A stretch of 64,000 nucleotides of DNA, from contig NZ_BLLB01000002.1 of the NCBI RefSeq assembly GCF_010723735.1, positions 4,030,001 through 4,094,000 on the forward strand, written 5' to 3'. Made by a program: the position numbers and the translations under genes. Positions 23,899 to 36,904 of the stretch are shown here, piece by piece. Position 1 is the stretch's first letter. Each line of letters begins with the position of its first letter. Origin of the DNA: Mycolicibacterium hippocampi. Lineage in GTDB: Bacteria; Actinomycetota; Actinomycetes; Mycobacteriales; Mycobacteriaceae. The notes beneath the pieces were generated by a model. The model searched no databases, was not told where the DNA came from, and saw only the letters and a program-made list of their open reading frames with translations.

Positions 23899-25065
23899 GT
23901 GAAAGCAGTCATCATCGGGGCCGGAATGGGCGGCATGAGTGCGGCACTCGCCCTGCGGCAGATCGGAATCGACACCCGGGTCTACGAGCGGGTGACCGAG
24001 AACAAGCCCGTCGGTGCCGCGATCTCGGTGTGGTCCAACGGTGTCAAATGCCTGAACTACCTCGGCCTGGAGAGCCAGACCGCCGAACTCGGCGGAATCG
24101 TCGAGACGATGAGCTACCTCGAAGGCCACACCGGCCAGACCATGTGCCGGTTCTCGATGCAACCCCTGATCGACGAGGTCGGCCAGCGCCCCTACCCCAT
24201 CGCCCGCGCCGAGTTGCAGTCGATGCTGATGCAGGCCTACGGGCTCGACGAGATCAACTTCGGCCACCGGATGGTCAGCGTGCACGACGGTCCGGATGCC
24301 GCGACGGCGACCTTCGCCGACGGCAGCACGGTGTCGGCGGACTTCGTCATCGGCGCCGACGGCGCCAGTTCGATCACCCGCGAATACGTGCTCGGCGGCC
24401 CCGTGACCCGGCGCTACGCCGGGTATGTGAACTTCAACGGCTTGGTCGACGCCGATGAATCGATCGGTCCCGCCACGGAGTGGACCACCTACGTGGGCGA
24501 CGGCAAGCGGGTCTCGGTGATGCCCGTCGCCGGCGGACGGTTCTACTTCTTCTTCGACGTGGTCGAACCCCAAGGGTCGCCCTACGAGAAGGGCAGCGCG
24601 CGTGAGGTTCTGCGTGCACACTTCGCGGACTGGGCACCGGGGGTACGCACGCTGATCGACAAGCTGGACCCGGCCACCACCAACCGGGTCGAGATCCTCG
24701 ACCTGGATCCGTTCTACACCTGGGTCAGGGGTCGTGTCGCAGTGCTCGGCGATGCCGCCCACAACACCACCCCCGACATCGGGCAGGGAGGCTGCTCGGC
24801 GATGGAGGACGCGGTGGCACTGCAGTGGGCGTTTCGGGATCATCCCGACGATGTGTCTGCGGCTCTGGCCGCCTACCAGCAGTCGCGGGCCGAACGGGCC
24901 GGCGATCTGGTGCTTCGGGCGCGTAAGCGATGTGACGTCACCCACGCCAAAGATCCGGAGAAGACCGCCGAATGGTACGCCGAGTTGCGAGAGGAGGACG
25001 GCACCAACATCATTCGCGGTATCGTCGGCAACATCGTGGGCGGGCCGTTGACCCCGGTCAGCTGA
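23899..25065 (+). CDS. hpxO: FAD-dependent urate hydroxylase HpxO
   Basis: Flavin monooxygenase that converts urate to 5-hydroxyisourate with NADH and oxygen, replacing cofactor-free uricase. The 388-residue protein is very like Klebsiella HpxO: GAGMGGMSAALAL (FAD, about 7-19), KPVGAAISVWSNGVKC, and GRVAVLGDAAHNTTPDIGQGG (about 279-299). The two residues shown important in HpxO, Arg204 and Tyr216, fall at exactly those numbers here (GDGKR and GRFY). The end region RKRCDVTHAKD ... WYAELREE is also shared. GTG 23899 starts 15 bp after the HIU hydrolase stop. Confidence 0.93.
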   Translation: MKAVIIGAGMGGMSAALALRQIGIDTRVYERVTENKPVGAAISVWSNGVKCLNYLGLESQTAELGGIVETMSYLEGHTGQTMCRFSMQPLIDEVGQRPYPIARAELQSMLMQAYGLDEINFGHRMVSVHDGPDAATATFADGSTVSADFVIGADGASSITREYVLGGPVTRRYAGYVNFNGLVDADESIGPATEWTTYVGDGKRVSVMPVAGGRFYFFFDVVEPQGSPYEKGSAREVLRAHFADWAPGVRTLIDKLDPATTNRVEILDLDPFYTWVRGRVAVLGDAAHNTTPDIGQGGCSAMEDAVALQWAFRDHPDDVSAALAAYQQSRAERAGDLVLRARKRCDVTHAKDPEKTAEWYAELREEDGTNIIRGIVGNIVGGPLTPVS

Positions 25066-25070
25066 CGTCC

Positions 25071-25904
25071 ATGGACCTCAACACCGTGGAGACGATGACC
25101 GTCCCCGCCTGCCGCGGCGACCTGAGCCCGATCGGCCCCGAGGACGCGATCCTCGCCGGGGGTACCTGGTTGTTCTCCGAACCCCAGCCACACATCCGCC
25201 GGCTGGTCGACATCACCCGGCTCGGCTGGCGGCCGATCACCCTCGCCGACAACGGAATCGAACTCGCGGCAACATGCACGCTGAAAGAGGTGTCGCAGCT
25301 GACATCCCAGCTCGCCGCAGCGCGGCCCGAGTGGACGGCGGCGCCGTTGCTACATCAGTGCTGCACCGCCCTGCTCGCCTCGTTCAAGATCTGGGCGACG
25401 GCGACCATCGGCGGCAACATCTGCCTGTCGCTCCCGGCCGGTGCGATGATCTCGCTCACGTCGGCTCTCGACGCCGAGCTGACGATCTGGCGCGCTGACG
25501 GCACCGACCGCCGGCTACCGGTGACAGAGTTCGTCACCGGGGTGGCCACCAATGCCCTGGGCCCAGGGGACGTCCTGCGTTCGGTGTGGCTGCCCGCCGC
25601 CGCGCTGCGTGCGGCCACGGCCTACCGCCAGCTCGCGCCGTCCCCGCTGGGCCGCTCGGGAATCGTCGTCATCGGCAGGCGCGACACCGCCGCCGACGGT
25701 GGCAGGTTCGTGTTGTCGGTGACCGCAGCCACCGTGCGCCCCTACGTGTTCACCTTTCCCGCCATTCCCAGCGCCGCCGAGCTGACCACCGCACACCAGA
25801 GCATCGGCGAGGACGCCTGGACCCGGGACGCTCACGGCGACCCGGACTGGCGGCGCGCCGTGACCCTGGTGCTGGCCGAGCAGATCCGCCGGGAACTGGC
25901 ATGA
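25071..25904 (+). CDS. Xanthine dehydrogenase FAD-binding subunit
   Basis: A 277-residue FAD subunit of a molybdenum hydroxylase (CoxM/XdhB type), which passes electrons from the iron-sulfur centres to NAD or another acceptor. Motifs are AILAGGTWLF (first FAD phosphate loop) and TATIGGNICLSLPAG (second FAD loop), followed by a C-terminal CO-dehydrogenase-flavoprotein-like domain. It is slightly short for the family. ATG 25071 is 5 bp after the hpxO stop; the stop overlaps the following large subunit gene (ATGA). The partner is therefore the fused iron-sulfur/molybdopterin protein downstream. Confidence 0.88.
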   Translation: MDLNTVETMTVPACRGDLSPIGPEDAILAGGTWLFSEPQPHIRRLVDITRLGWRPITLADNGIELAATCTLKEVSQLTSQLAAARPEWTAAPLLHQCCTALLASFKIWATATIGGNICLSLPAGAMISLTSALDAELTIWRADGTDRRLPVTEFVTGVATNALGPGDVLRSVWLPAAALRAATAYRQLAPSPLGRSGIVVIGRRDTAADGGRFVLSVTAATVRPYVFTFPAIPSAAELTTAHQSIGEDAWTRDAHGDPDWRRAVTLVLAEQIRRELA

Positions 25905-28621
25905 GCATCCGGGTGAACGGAGCTGAGGCGCAAGGTATTCCGGCAGCAGGTCAGTGTCTTCGCAGCTATCTGCGCGAGCACGGCCACTTCGAGGTGAAGA
26001 AGGGCTGCGACGCAGGTGACTGCGGCGCATGCTCGGTGCTGGTCGACGGCGAGGCGGTGCACTCGTGTGTGTTTCCCGCCTTGCGCGCCGACGGTCACGA
26101 CGTCACCACCGTGGCGGGGCTGGGGACACCGACAGACCTGCATCCGCTGCAGCGCCGCTTCATCGAGGCCGGCGGCTTTCAGTGCGGGTTCTGCACGGCC
26201 GGCATGATCACCACTGCGGCAACGCTGTCCGAACAGCAGCTCACTGACCTGGAGCAGTCGCTGAAGGGCAACCTGTGCCGCTGCACCGGCTATCGTGCGA
26301 TCACCGACGCGATCGACGGCAAGGCCAACATCGAGAAGTCCGGCGGAGTGGGCCGCTCCATCGGTGCGCCGGCCGCCATGCGCGTGGTGACGGGCACCGA
26401 GCAGTACACGATGGACTTCACCCCGCCCGGCTTGCTGCATCTGGCGGTGCTGACCAGCCCGGTGGCACACGCCCGGATCGTGGCGATAGACGTCGCCGCC
26501 GCCGAGGCGATCGGCGGGGTGCACCTCGTGCTGACACATCGCGACAGCCCCGACGTCGCGTTCTCCACCGCCCGCCACGAGAACCGTCTCGACGACCCCG
26601 ACGACACCGTGGTGCTCGACGACACGGTGCGCTTCGTCGGACAACGGGTGGCCGCGGTGGTCGCCGACACTGCGGCTATCGCCGAAAAGGCCTGCCGGGC
26701 AATCGCGGTGGAGTACGAAGAGCTGCCGTCGGTGTTTGATCCGGACATCGCCCGTCGCCCTGGGGCGCCGCTGCTGCACGGCGAGAAGGGCCAGGACGCG
26801 CGGATCGCCGATGCGTCGCGCAACCTGGTCGCCGAGGTGCACGGCGGTGTCGGCGACATCGACGGAGGCGTCGCCATGGCCGTGGCCGGCGGTGGCACAG
26901 TGGTGCGGGAACGGTACACGACCCAACGCGTCCAGCACGTCCACCTGGAGACGCACGGCTGCACCGGATGGCGGGACGAGGACGGCCGGCTGGTGCTGTG
27001 CACCAGTTCGCAGGTGCCGTTTTTGGTCCGCGACGAACTGTGTCACGTGTTCGGTCTCGAGCGTGATCGTGTGCGGGTGTTCACCCGCCGGCTCGGCGGC
27101 GGCTTCGGCGGCAAACAGGAGATGCTGACCGAGGATCTCGTGACTTTGGCCGTGCTGCGGCTCGGCCGGCCGGTGCGTTATGAGTTCAGCCGCTCGGACC
27201 AGTTCACGATGGCGCCGTGCCGTCACCCCTACCGGATCGATGTCACCGCCGCGGCCGGCGCCGACGGGGTGCTGACCGCACTGGGCGTCGACGTGCTGAT
27301 GGACGCGGGCGGATACGGAAACCACAGCGTCGGCGTGATGTTCCACGGGTGTGGTGAGACGTTGTCGGTGTACCGGTGTGCGAACAAGCGTGTCGACGCC
27401 GAGGCGGTCTACACCAACAACCTGCCCTCCGGCGCGTTCCGCGGTTACGGTCTGAGCCAGATGATCTTCGCGGTCGAGTCGGCGCTCGACGAGCTCGCCC
27501 ACCGACTGGGCATCGATCCGTTCGAACTGAGACGACACAATGTGGTGGTGCCCGGAGACGAGTTCGTCGACTACCGGGTCGGTCACGACGATCTCGCCTT
27601 CGGCAGCTACGGTCTCGACCAGTGCCTCGACCTGGCGCAGCGGGCACTCGCCGACGGTGACGGCGTGACCGGACCGCCCGGATGGCCTGTGGGCGAAGGC
27701 GTGGCGGTCGCGATGATCGCCACGATCCCGCCGCACGGCCACTTCGCCGAAGCCTCGGTCGCCGTCACCCCGGACGGCGAGTTCCGGCTGTCGGTCGGCA
27801 CCGCCGAGTTCGGCAACGGCACCACCACCGTGCACACACAGCTGGTGGCCACCGAGTTGAACACCACCCCCGACCGCGTCCGTATCCATCAGTCCGACAC
27901 CGCGGCAACGGGTTACGACACCGGGGCGTTCGGTTCTGCGGGCACCGTGGTGGCCGGCCAGGCGGTGATGACCGCCTGCCGGAACCTGCGGGTCGCGATG
28001 GTCAAGGCTGCGGCTGAACTCACCGGCGCCGGCATGCACACCTGTAGCCTGACACCTCACGGTGTGCAGTGCGGAACCCGGCTGGTCGAGTTCGCCGAGC
28101 TGCCCGCGCTGGTGGGACACGGCCGCCACGACGGGACGCCGCGTTCGGTTGCGTTCAACGTGCAGGGATTCCGGGTCGCGGTCAACTCCGAGACCGGCGA
28201 GGTGCGCATTCTGCGATCGGTGCAGGCGGTCGACGCCGGCGCGGTGATCAACCCCGAGCAGTGCCGGGGGCAGGTCGAAGGCGGTGTGGCCCAGGCGATC
28301 GGCGCGGCGCTCTACGAACAGGTCCTGACCGGGCCCGACGGAACCGTGCTGACCCAGGCGCTGCGGGACTACCACATCCCGCAACTGGCCGACGTGCCCG
28401 TCACCGAGGTGTTGTTCGCCGACACCTACGACCAGATCGGGCCGCTGGGCGCGAAGTCGATGAGCGAATCGCCCTACAATCCCGTCGCCCCGGCACTGGC
28501 CAACGCGATCGCGCGGGCCTGCGGCGCCCGGCTGCGGGACCTGCCGATGACCCCCGCACGGGTGTGGCGAGCGCTGAGCGCCGTTCCGGCGCAGAGCTAC
28601 TCAGAGATTCGTGGGCGGTGA
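25901..28621 (+). CDS. Xanthine dehydrogenase, fused [2Fe-2S] and molybdopterin-binding subunit
   Basis: A 906-residue molybdenum hydroxylase oxidising hypoxanthine/xanthine to urate, by context. The N-terminus has two [2Fe-2S] domains: plant-ferredoxin type cysteines 36, 41, 44, 56 and helical-domain cysteines 95, 98, 126, 128 (QCGFC ... LCRC). The remainder is the molybdopterin domain with RLGGGFGGKQE, SGAFRGYGLSQ, a GTAEFGNGT-type cofactor loop and a C-terminal KSMSESPYNPVAPALANAI, where the glutamate should be the catalytic base. The domain order resembles Desulfovibrio aldehyde oxidoreductase (about 907 residues), but here a separate FAD subunit precedes it. Its 3' end overlaps the convergent surface-protein gene by 21 bp. 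Confidence 0.9.
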   Translation: MSIRVNGAEAQGIPAAGQCLRSYLREHGHFEVKKGCDAGDCGACSVLVDGEAVHSCVFPALRADGHDVTTVAGLGTPTDLHPLQRRFIEAGGFQCGFCTAGMITTAATLSEQQLTDLEQSLKGNLCRCTGYRAITDAIDGKANIEKSGGVGRSIGAPAAMRVVTGTEQYTMDFTPPGLLHLAVLTSPVAHARIVAIDVAAAEAIGGVHLVLTHRDSPDVAFSTARHENRLDDPDDTVVLDDTVRFVGQRVAAVVADTAAIAEKACRAIAVEYEELPSVFDPDIARRPGAPLLHGEKGQDARIADASRNLVAEVHGGVGDIDGGVAMAVAGGGTVVRERYTTQRVQHVHLETHGCTGWRDEDGRLVLCTSSQVPFLVRDELCHVFGLERDRVRVFTRRLGGGFGGKQEMLTEDLVTLAVLRLGRPVRYEFSRSDQFTMAPCRHPYRIDVTAAAGADGVLTALGVDVLMDAGGYGNHSVGVMFHGCGETLSVYRCANKRVDAEAVYTNNLPSGAFRGYGLSQMIFAVESALDELAHRLGIDPFELRRHNVVVPGDEFVDYRVGHDDLAFGSYGLDQCLDLAQRALADGDGVTGPPGWPVGEGVAVAMIATIPPHGHFAEASVAVTPDGEFRLSVGTAEFGNGTTTVHTQLVATELNTTPDRVRIHQSDTAATGYDTGAFGSAGTVVAGQAVMTACRNLRVAMVKAAAELTGAGMHTCSLTPHGVQCGTRLVEFAELPALVGHGRHDGTPRSVAFNVQGFRVAVNSETGEVRILRSVQAVDAGAVINPEQCRGQVEGGVAQAIGAALYEQVLTGPDGTVLTQALRDYHIPQLADVPVTEVLFADTYDQIGPLGAKSMSESPYNPVAPALANAIARACGARLRDLPMTPARVWRALSAVPAQSYSEIRGR

Positions 28622-31090
28622 GAAGCTCGTGACTATGGTGGCGAAACCGCCGCCTTCGAGCGCGACGGTGTTGGCCACATATCCGGTCCCGTCGGTGCTG
28701 AAGGTCGGTAGGTTGTAGGTTCCCAACTGCGAATATTCGAGATCGGCGACCTTTTGCGCGCCGGTTGCCGTCAGCGCATATACACCGGATCCGGCCGGGC
28801 TCCGGTCGGTGAGGTAAGCAGTGCCGTCAGGGCCGAAAGCCAGTACCTCGATGTCGCGGAGGGTGACGTGGCGGAGGGCGGGGTTGGTCACACCGCTCGG
28901 CGGGATGACGGTGTCACCGGCTGCATCGAATCCCAGGACGTCGATGTCGTAGGCGGCGGGCGTGCCCACAAGTAGGTAGCCGATCCCGTCCGGGCCGAAC
29001 ACGACATCGGCGGCCTGGAGGAACGCTACGCCGGGCACTATCGACGTGTAGGTGTCGGTGGACAGCGCGAGTATCTGCCGTGAGACATAGTTCCCGCTCG
29101 GTTCCCGGTACTCCACCAGCTCGTAGGCCGCACCGTCGGGCCCGAAGAACACCGTGCCTCCGGTCGCGCCTTCGGGGAGTTCGATCGTCCGGACGACGGT
29201 CGCATCCGGGCCCAGCACTGCCACGTATTCGGTGCCGTTCACGGTGTAGTTGACGTAGCCGAGATTCTCAGCAGATTGCGACCTGCCACCGCGGACGTTT
29301 CTGTCGCGCACCACGAGCGTGCCGGGCAAGAGGACGGTGTTGACGTTGCCGTCAGTGTCGACGACAGCGACGGGCGTGTTGTCCAAGGTGGGATCGGCGA
29401 TCGGCGCGTAGGCGGTGCCGTCCGGGCCCAGCTGGAAACCTGCGATGCGACCGTCGATCACATCCGAGGTGGCGATGGAGTTCGCGGTGATTCTGGAGAT
29501 GTAGGTCCGCGTGCCGTCGTCGCTGTCACCGTCGAAGGTGAACGTCTCCAGACCGAAACCGTCGGCTGTCATCACGGTGTCTCCGGGCAGTCCGACGATC
29601 GAGCGCACCGTGCGCGAGGCACCGTCGACGGTGTACACGCGAGTTGATTGGGTGCCGAAGAGACCGGTCACACCGGCTGTCACATAGGCGGTTCCATCCT
29701 CGTCCACGAGCGGGTCGCTCGGATCGGAGCCGAAGGGCAGGAAAGTCGCTCTCGTCCAGCCGTTGGAGTCGATCGTGCGAAACGTGGAGAAACCGAACCC
29801 AGAGGACACCAGGTGCGCAGTTCCGTCCGGTGCCACTTCGAAGTCGGTGTCATACGAATACGACCGGACGAAGTTGTTCGCCGAGATTCGAACGAATCGG
29901 TATTCGATCGGATCTGCCAGGGGCGAGAAGGGGACGATCTCGGTTCTGAAGTACAGCGCGCCGTCCGAGCCGACCGTCAGGGGTGTGTCCGTCACGCCGA
30001 TGAGGGTGGCAACCCTGCTGACTTTGCCTTCGCTGTCGACCGCCGAGATGATCGTGTTCGTGCGGCGATTGGTGGTGGTCACCACGATCAGCGTGCCGTC
30101 AGGTCGCATTGCGGCCCGCCCGTACGGGGCGCTGACTCCCCGGATTTCGTCGCTGGTGGCGATGACCTGTCCGTCGCTATCGAGAATGCTGACCTGAGTG
30201 GTCGACCCGCCGGAAGTGACTTGATAAAGCGTGCCGTCGGGCCCGATGACCGGAGACTGGTAGGCGGTTCCCGGGATCGGCGACGATGTCGCGCCGGCCT
30301 GCACCTCGCCGGTCGCTTGCACAGCGCTCGCGGTGGTGGCAGTGGTATTCGCCTCGGCGATGCGCTCAGCGAGGGGACGCCAAACCGATGCCAACAGTGT
30401 CAGCAGCAGCGGAGACGCGTCGGGAGCTGCTGGCTCGTCACTGGTCGATGAGAGGTTGCCCGGCGCGGACAGCGACTTCAGTGCCGTCGCCGGCGCAGGG
30501 GTCTGCTCCGCGGGCTCTGCCGTGGCGAGGTCGTCGGCATCGGCGGTCGGCGACTCGGCCGCTGGGGGCGAGGCAGGTGTTGCTGTGTCACCGGTGTTGG
30601 TGGCGTCCGGCGGAGAACCATCCTCTTCAGGGACTACGTTTTCGGCTTCAGGTTCGTCCTTCGCGGCTCGCTTTTCAATTCCGGACCGCCGCCGATCAGT
30701 CGGCTCCACAGGATCAGAAGCCGACGTTTCGGCCTCCGCCTCGGTGGCTTCGTCGTCCGGTTGCGTGTCGTCCGTTTCTGCGTCGTCTGATTCGGCCTCA
30801 TCCGATTCGGCGTCGTCCGTTTCTGATTCGGCGTCGTCCGTTTCGGCGTCGGAGTCAGCGGCCGTCGACGTGCCTGCTCCCGCAGCGTCGCGCGATTTTG
30901 TCGGACGCGACGGCTTGTCTCCGGCCTTCGCCTCCCCGCGCGAACTACCGGCATCACTGTCCGACGCACTGGCCGAACTCGAGCCCTCGGGTTGCGCCCA
31001 CGCCACCCCCGGCATCGCCACTACCGCGGAACCGATACCCAGCGCGACAGCCAACGCGCCTACCCGGCCGACATGCTTCTCCCACACCAT
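28601..31090 (-). CDS. Large secreted protein with acidic low-complexity region and PDGT beta-propeller-like repeats
   Basis: An 829-residue exported protein. Residues 1-32 are a signal peptide (HVGRVGALAVALGIGSAVVAMPGVAWA), an N-terminal block seen in many large mycobacterial secreted proteins. Residues about 33-250 are acidic and low in complexity, with repeats such as DDAESDEAESDDAETDD. From about residue 280 to the end there are about ten copies of a motif of the form hhGPDGTxYhh (e.g. IGPDGTLYQV, LGPDGTAYAP, FGPDGTAYLT), suggesting NHL/SMP-30-like beta-propeller blades. No catalytic residue is evident. ATG 31090 follows a GGAGG ribosome site (about 31095-31101). A role in envelope or adhesion is a guess. 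Confidence 0.85.
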   Translation of the reverse strand: MVWEKHVGRVGALAVALGIGSAVVAMPGVAWAQPEGSSSASASDSDAGSSRGEAKAGDKPSRPTKSRDAAGAGTSTAADSDAETDDAESETDDAESDEAESDDAETDDTQPDDEATEAEAETSASDPVEPTDRRRSGIEKRAAKDEPEAENVVPEEDGSPPDATNTGDTATPASPPAAESPTADADDLATAEPAEQTPAPATALKSLSAPGNLSSTSDEPAAPDASPLLLTLLASVWRPLAERIAEANTTATTASAVQATGEVQAGATSSPIPGTAYQSPVIGPDGTLYQVTSGGSTTQVSILDSDGQVIATSDEIRGVSAPYGRAAMRPDGTLIVVTTTNRRTNTIISAVDSEGKVSRVATLIGVTDTPLTVGSDGALYFRTEIVPFSPLADPIEYRFVRISANNFVRSYSYDTDFEVAPDGTAHLVSSGFGFSTFRTIDSNGWTRATFLPFGSDPSDPLVDEDGTAYVTAGVTGLFGTQSTRVYTVDGASRTVRSIVGLPGDTVMTADGFGLETFTFDGDSDDGTRTYISRITANSIATSDVIDGRIAGFQLGPDGTAYAPIADPTLDNTPVAVVDTDGNVNTVLLPGTLVVRDRNVRGGRSQSAENLGYVNYTVNGTEYVAVLGPDATVVRTIELPEGATGGTVFFGPDGAAYELVEYREPSGNYVSRQILALSTDTYTSIVPGVAFLQAADVVFGPDGIGYLLVGTPAAYDIDVLGFDAAGDTVIPPSGVTNPALRHVTLRDIEVLAFGPDGTAYLTDRSPAGSGVYALTATGAQKVADLEYSQLGTYNLPTFSTDGTGYVANTVALEGGGFATIVTSFSPPTNL

Positions 31091-31450
31091 CACAGACCTC
31101 CACGTTGAGTTGCACAGCAACCGTATGCCGCACACCCTGCCGAGGGAATCGGGGATATCCCTTACCTTTGGCCCGGTCGGTGCGGCGGCCTGCGGGCTGT
31201 CCTCTCAGGAAAGATAGCTCGTGCCCCACGGTTGCGGCGGAACTTGGCTCGAATGCCTTGAGATCAGCCATTTTTGACGCTGGCGTCGAAAATCTTGCCT
31301 CCGCTACCCGTGCACATGGCAACTCGTCGCGCCACGAAGCCACAGCGGGATAGAGGTGCCGCGGTTAGCTTGGCCAGATCCCATCAGCCCGCGGTCCAGC
31401 GAACAAAACTGATGGGCGGACGACTGAGCCGAGGACGTCGATGTGCCCGA
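31091..31450. other. Intergenic region, about 360 bp, no gene seen
   Basis: The gap between the start of the secreted repeat protein and the end of the 13E12/HNH gene, both on the minus strand. It holds the ribosome site and presumably the promoter of the secreted protein. I see no convincing small gene, tRNA or repeat in it. Confidence 0.5.
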
Positions 31451-32692
31451 CTAGTTGGTGGTTGGTGGTGGTGGTTGGTAGGGGGTGTACCACTTCCATT
31501 GGGCGCGTTCGCCGGTCGGTCCGCGGTAGGGGGCGACGGCCGGTGGTGGTGTGGTGGGTGGTCGGGCCAAGGATCCCGAACTGAGTTCCTGGCCTTCGTT
31601 GTCGGTGACCCTGAGGCGGTGCGCAGGCCCGGTGAGGGTGATCCCACCCAGATGATGCAGCCGATGGTGGTACGGGCAAAGCAAAACCAGATTGTCCAGT
31701 TCGGTGGGGCCGCCGTCTTCCCAGTGCCGCAGATGATGGGCGTGCAATCCTCGGGTGGCGCCGCAGCCGGGAACCACGCAGCAGCGGTCCCGATGCTCCA
31801 ACGCCCGCCGCAGCCGCCGGTTGACCGTCCGGGTCGCCCGCCCGGCGCCGATCACCCGGCCGTGGCGTTCGAACCACACCTCACACGTCGCATCACACAA
31901 CATCGAGCGACGCTCACTGTCGGACAACAGCGGCCCCAGGTGCAGTGACGCCACCTGCTGGTCGACGTCGAGGTGGGCGATCACAGTGGTGCGTTGCCCG
32001 TGCGGGCGGCGCGCCACCTCGCTGTCCCAGCCGGCTTCGACGACACTCATGAACGCATCCACGGTGCTCGGCAACGGCGGCGCCTGATCCGACACCCGCT
32101 CGCCGGTGTCGTGGTCGTGTCGCCACGCGGTGACCAGCGCCTCGAGATGGGAGGCCAGCGCGGCGTCGACGACCGCCGCCTCAGCATGCGGCAGCCGGAT
32201 CCGGTAGGTGGCGTGGGTGTCGTCACCGGTCTTGATGACCGACCGCTCCGGCTCGGGTTGGGGTTCGGGTTCGGGTTCGGGGCGGGGTGCTGCTTTGAGG
32301 GCGGTGTGCAGTTGGGTGACCGTCGCCGACTCGGCCAGCTGCGCGTAATGGGCGTCGGAACCCGCGGCGGCGCGCCCGGCGATCACCCCGACCTGATCCA
32401 GCGACAACCGCCCCTCGCGCAACCCCTGGGTGCAGCGCGGAAACTCCTCAAGCCGCCCGGCGACGGTGGTGATGGTGTGCGCGTTGGTCGGTGAGGTGCC
32501 CAGTTTCCAGGCCACCAACCCGGCCACCGAACGGGCCCCGGTCATACCGCAGAGTTCGTCGCGGTCGATCTCGGCGACGATCTCCACGATCCGCCCATCG
32601 ATCGCGTTACGCTGCCCCGCCAACTCCGCCAACTCGGCGAACAACACCTCAAGACGCTCCTTGGGAGCCAAAGAAGTTGCCGCCGAAGACAT
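31451..32692 (-). CDS. 13E12-repeat/DUF222 family HNH endonuclease-like protein
   Basis: A 413-residue protein of the mycobacterial REP13E12 family. The N-terminal DUF222 domain (about 20-270) has RNAIDGRIVEIVAEIDRDEL, ARSVAGLVAWKLG and RRPHGQRTTVIAHLDVD. The C-terminus carries an HNH nuclease module with paired CxxxxC and Cx2HH elements (CVVPGCG ... HAHHLRHWEDGGPTELDN ... CPYHHRLHH). A Pro-Glu repeat (PEPEPEPQPEPE, about 138-149) links the parts. In M. tuberculosis such proteins occur in many copies and one repeat hosts the phiRv1 integration site; their function is unknown. Codon usage looks similar to its neighbours. Confidence 0.88.
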   Translation of the reverse strand: MSSAATSLAPKERLEVLFAELAELAGQRNAIDGRIVEIVAEIDRDELCGMTGARSVAGLVAWKLGTSPTNAHTITTVAGRLEEFPRCTQGLREGRLSLDQVGVIAGRAAAGSDAHYAQLAESATVTQLHTALKAAPRPEPEPEPQPEPERSVIKTGDDTHATYRIRLPHAEAAVVDAALASHLEALVTAWRHDHDTGERVSDQAPPLPSTVDAFMSVVEAGWDSEVARRPHGQRTTVIAHLDVDQQVASLHLGPLLSDSERRSMLCDATCEVWFERHGRVIGAGRATRTVNRRLRRALEHRDRCCVVPGCGATRGLHAHHLRHWEDGGPTELDNLVLLCPYHHRLHHLGGITLTGPAHRLRVTDNEGQELSSGSLARPPTTPPPAVAPYRGPTGERAQWKWYTPYQPPPPTTN

Positions 32693-32743
32693 GCCACCAT
32701 CATCACAGAGGGGTACGACAGATCTCGGAACTGCGGAGCGGGC

Positions 32744-36514
<3,771 letters not shown>

Positions 36515-36904
36515 AGTGCACTCCTTCCATGACGGAAGGCGTCCTTGACTCTGCCGAGCGTGGCGGATGCGGGCTCAGTGCCCGGACCCGTTGCAACGCC
36601 TCTCGACCTCAGGAAGTCTACTTCGTCAGTCGATCGACTTCTGGACGCCCAATTCGTCCCTGTCGCCAATGTCATCGGCAAATGTCGTCGTCCCTCGGTT
36701 AACCAGAGTGCAGCCGAACGTATTTCATCTCGTCCGCGGCGGTGCCTGCAGCAGGGTTCCCGTGGCGCGATCGTTTGCGACGGTCACACAGCCAGGGTAG
36801 TGGTGCACCCGGCCCGGCGTTCGCCCGAGTGGCGCCTCCACCCCCCGCACCCGGGCGCGGGTCGATGCGCGTCATCCTGCCCATTCAGGGCTTACGCTGG
36901 GCTG
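36515..36904. other. Divergent intergenic region between metH and the PAC2 gene, about 390 bp
   Basis: Contains the metH ribosome site (AAGGAG, just above 36514) and presumably both promoters. No open frame of interest, no tRNA, and no recognisable B12 box or SAM riboswitch core was seen on either strand. Confidence 0.5.

Noticed and set aside
25832..28384. An 850-codon minus-strand frame
   Set aside because: Shadow of the molybdopterin subunit, which has all cofactor motifs on the plus strand.
30333..31217. A serine-rich 294-codon plus-strand frame
   Set aside because: Antisense of the acidic repeat and signal peptide of the secreted protein; the serine richness mirrors the Asp/Glu codons on the real strand.
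31451..32692. Prophage or restriction system signalled by the HNH protein
   Set aside because: It is a lone DUF222/13E12 family gene; no phage, methylase or restriction genes accompany it.
36515..36904. Cobalamin or SAM riboswitch before metH
   Set aside because: No B12 box or recognisable riboswitch core could be seen on the metH strand.
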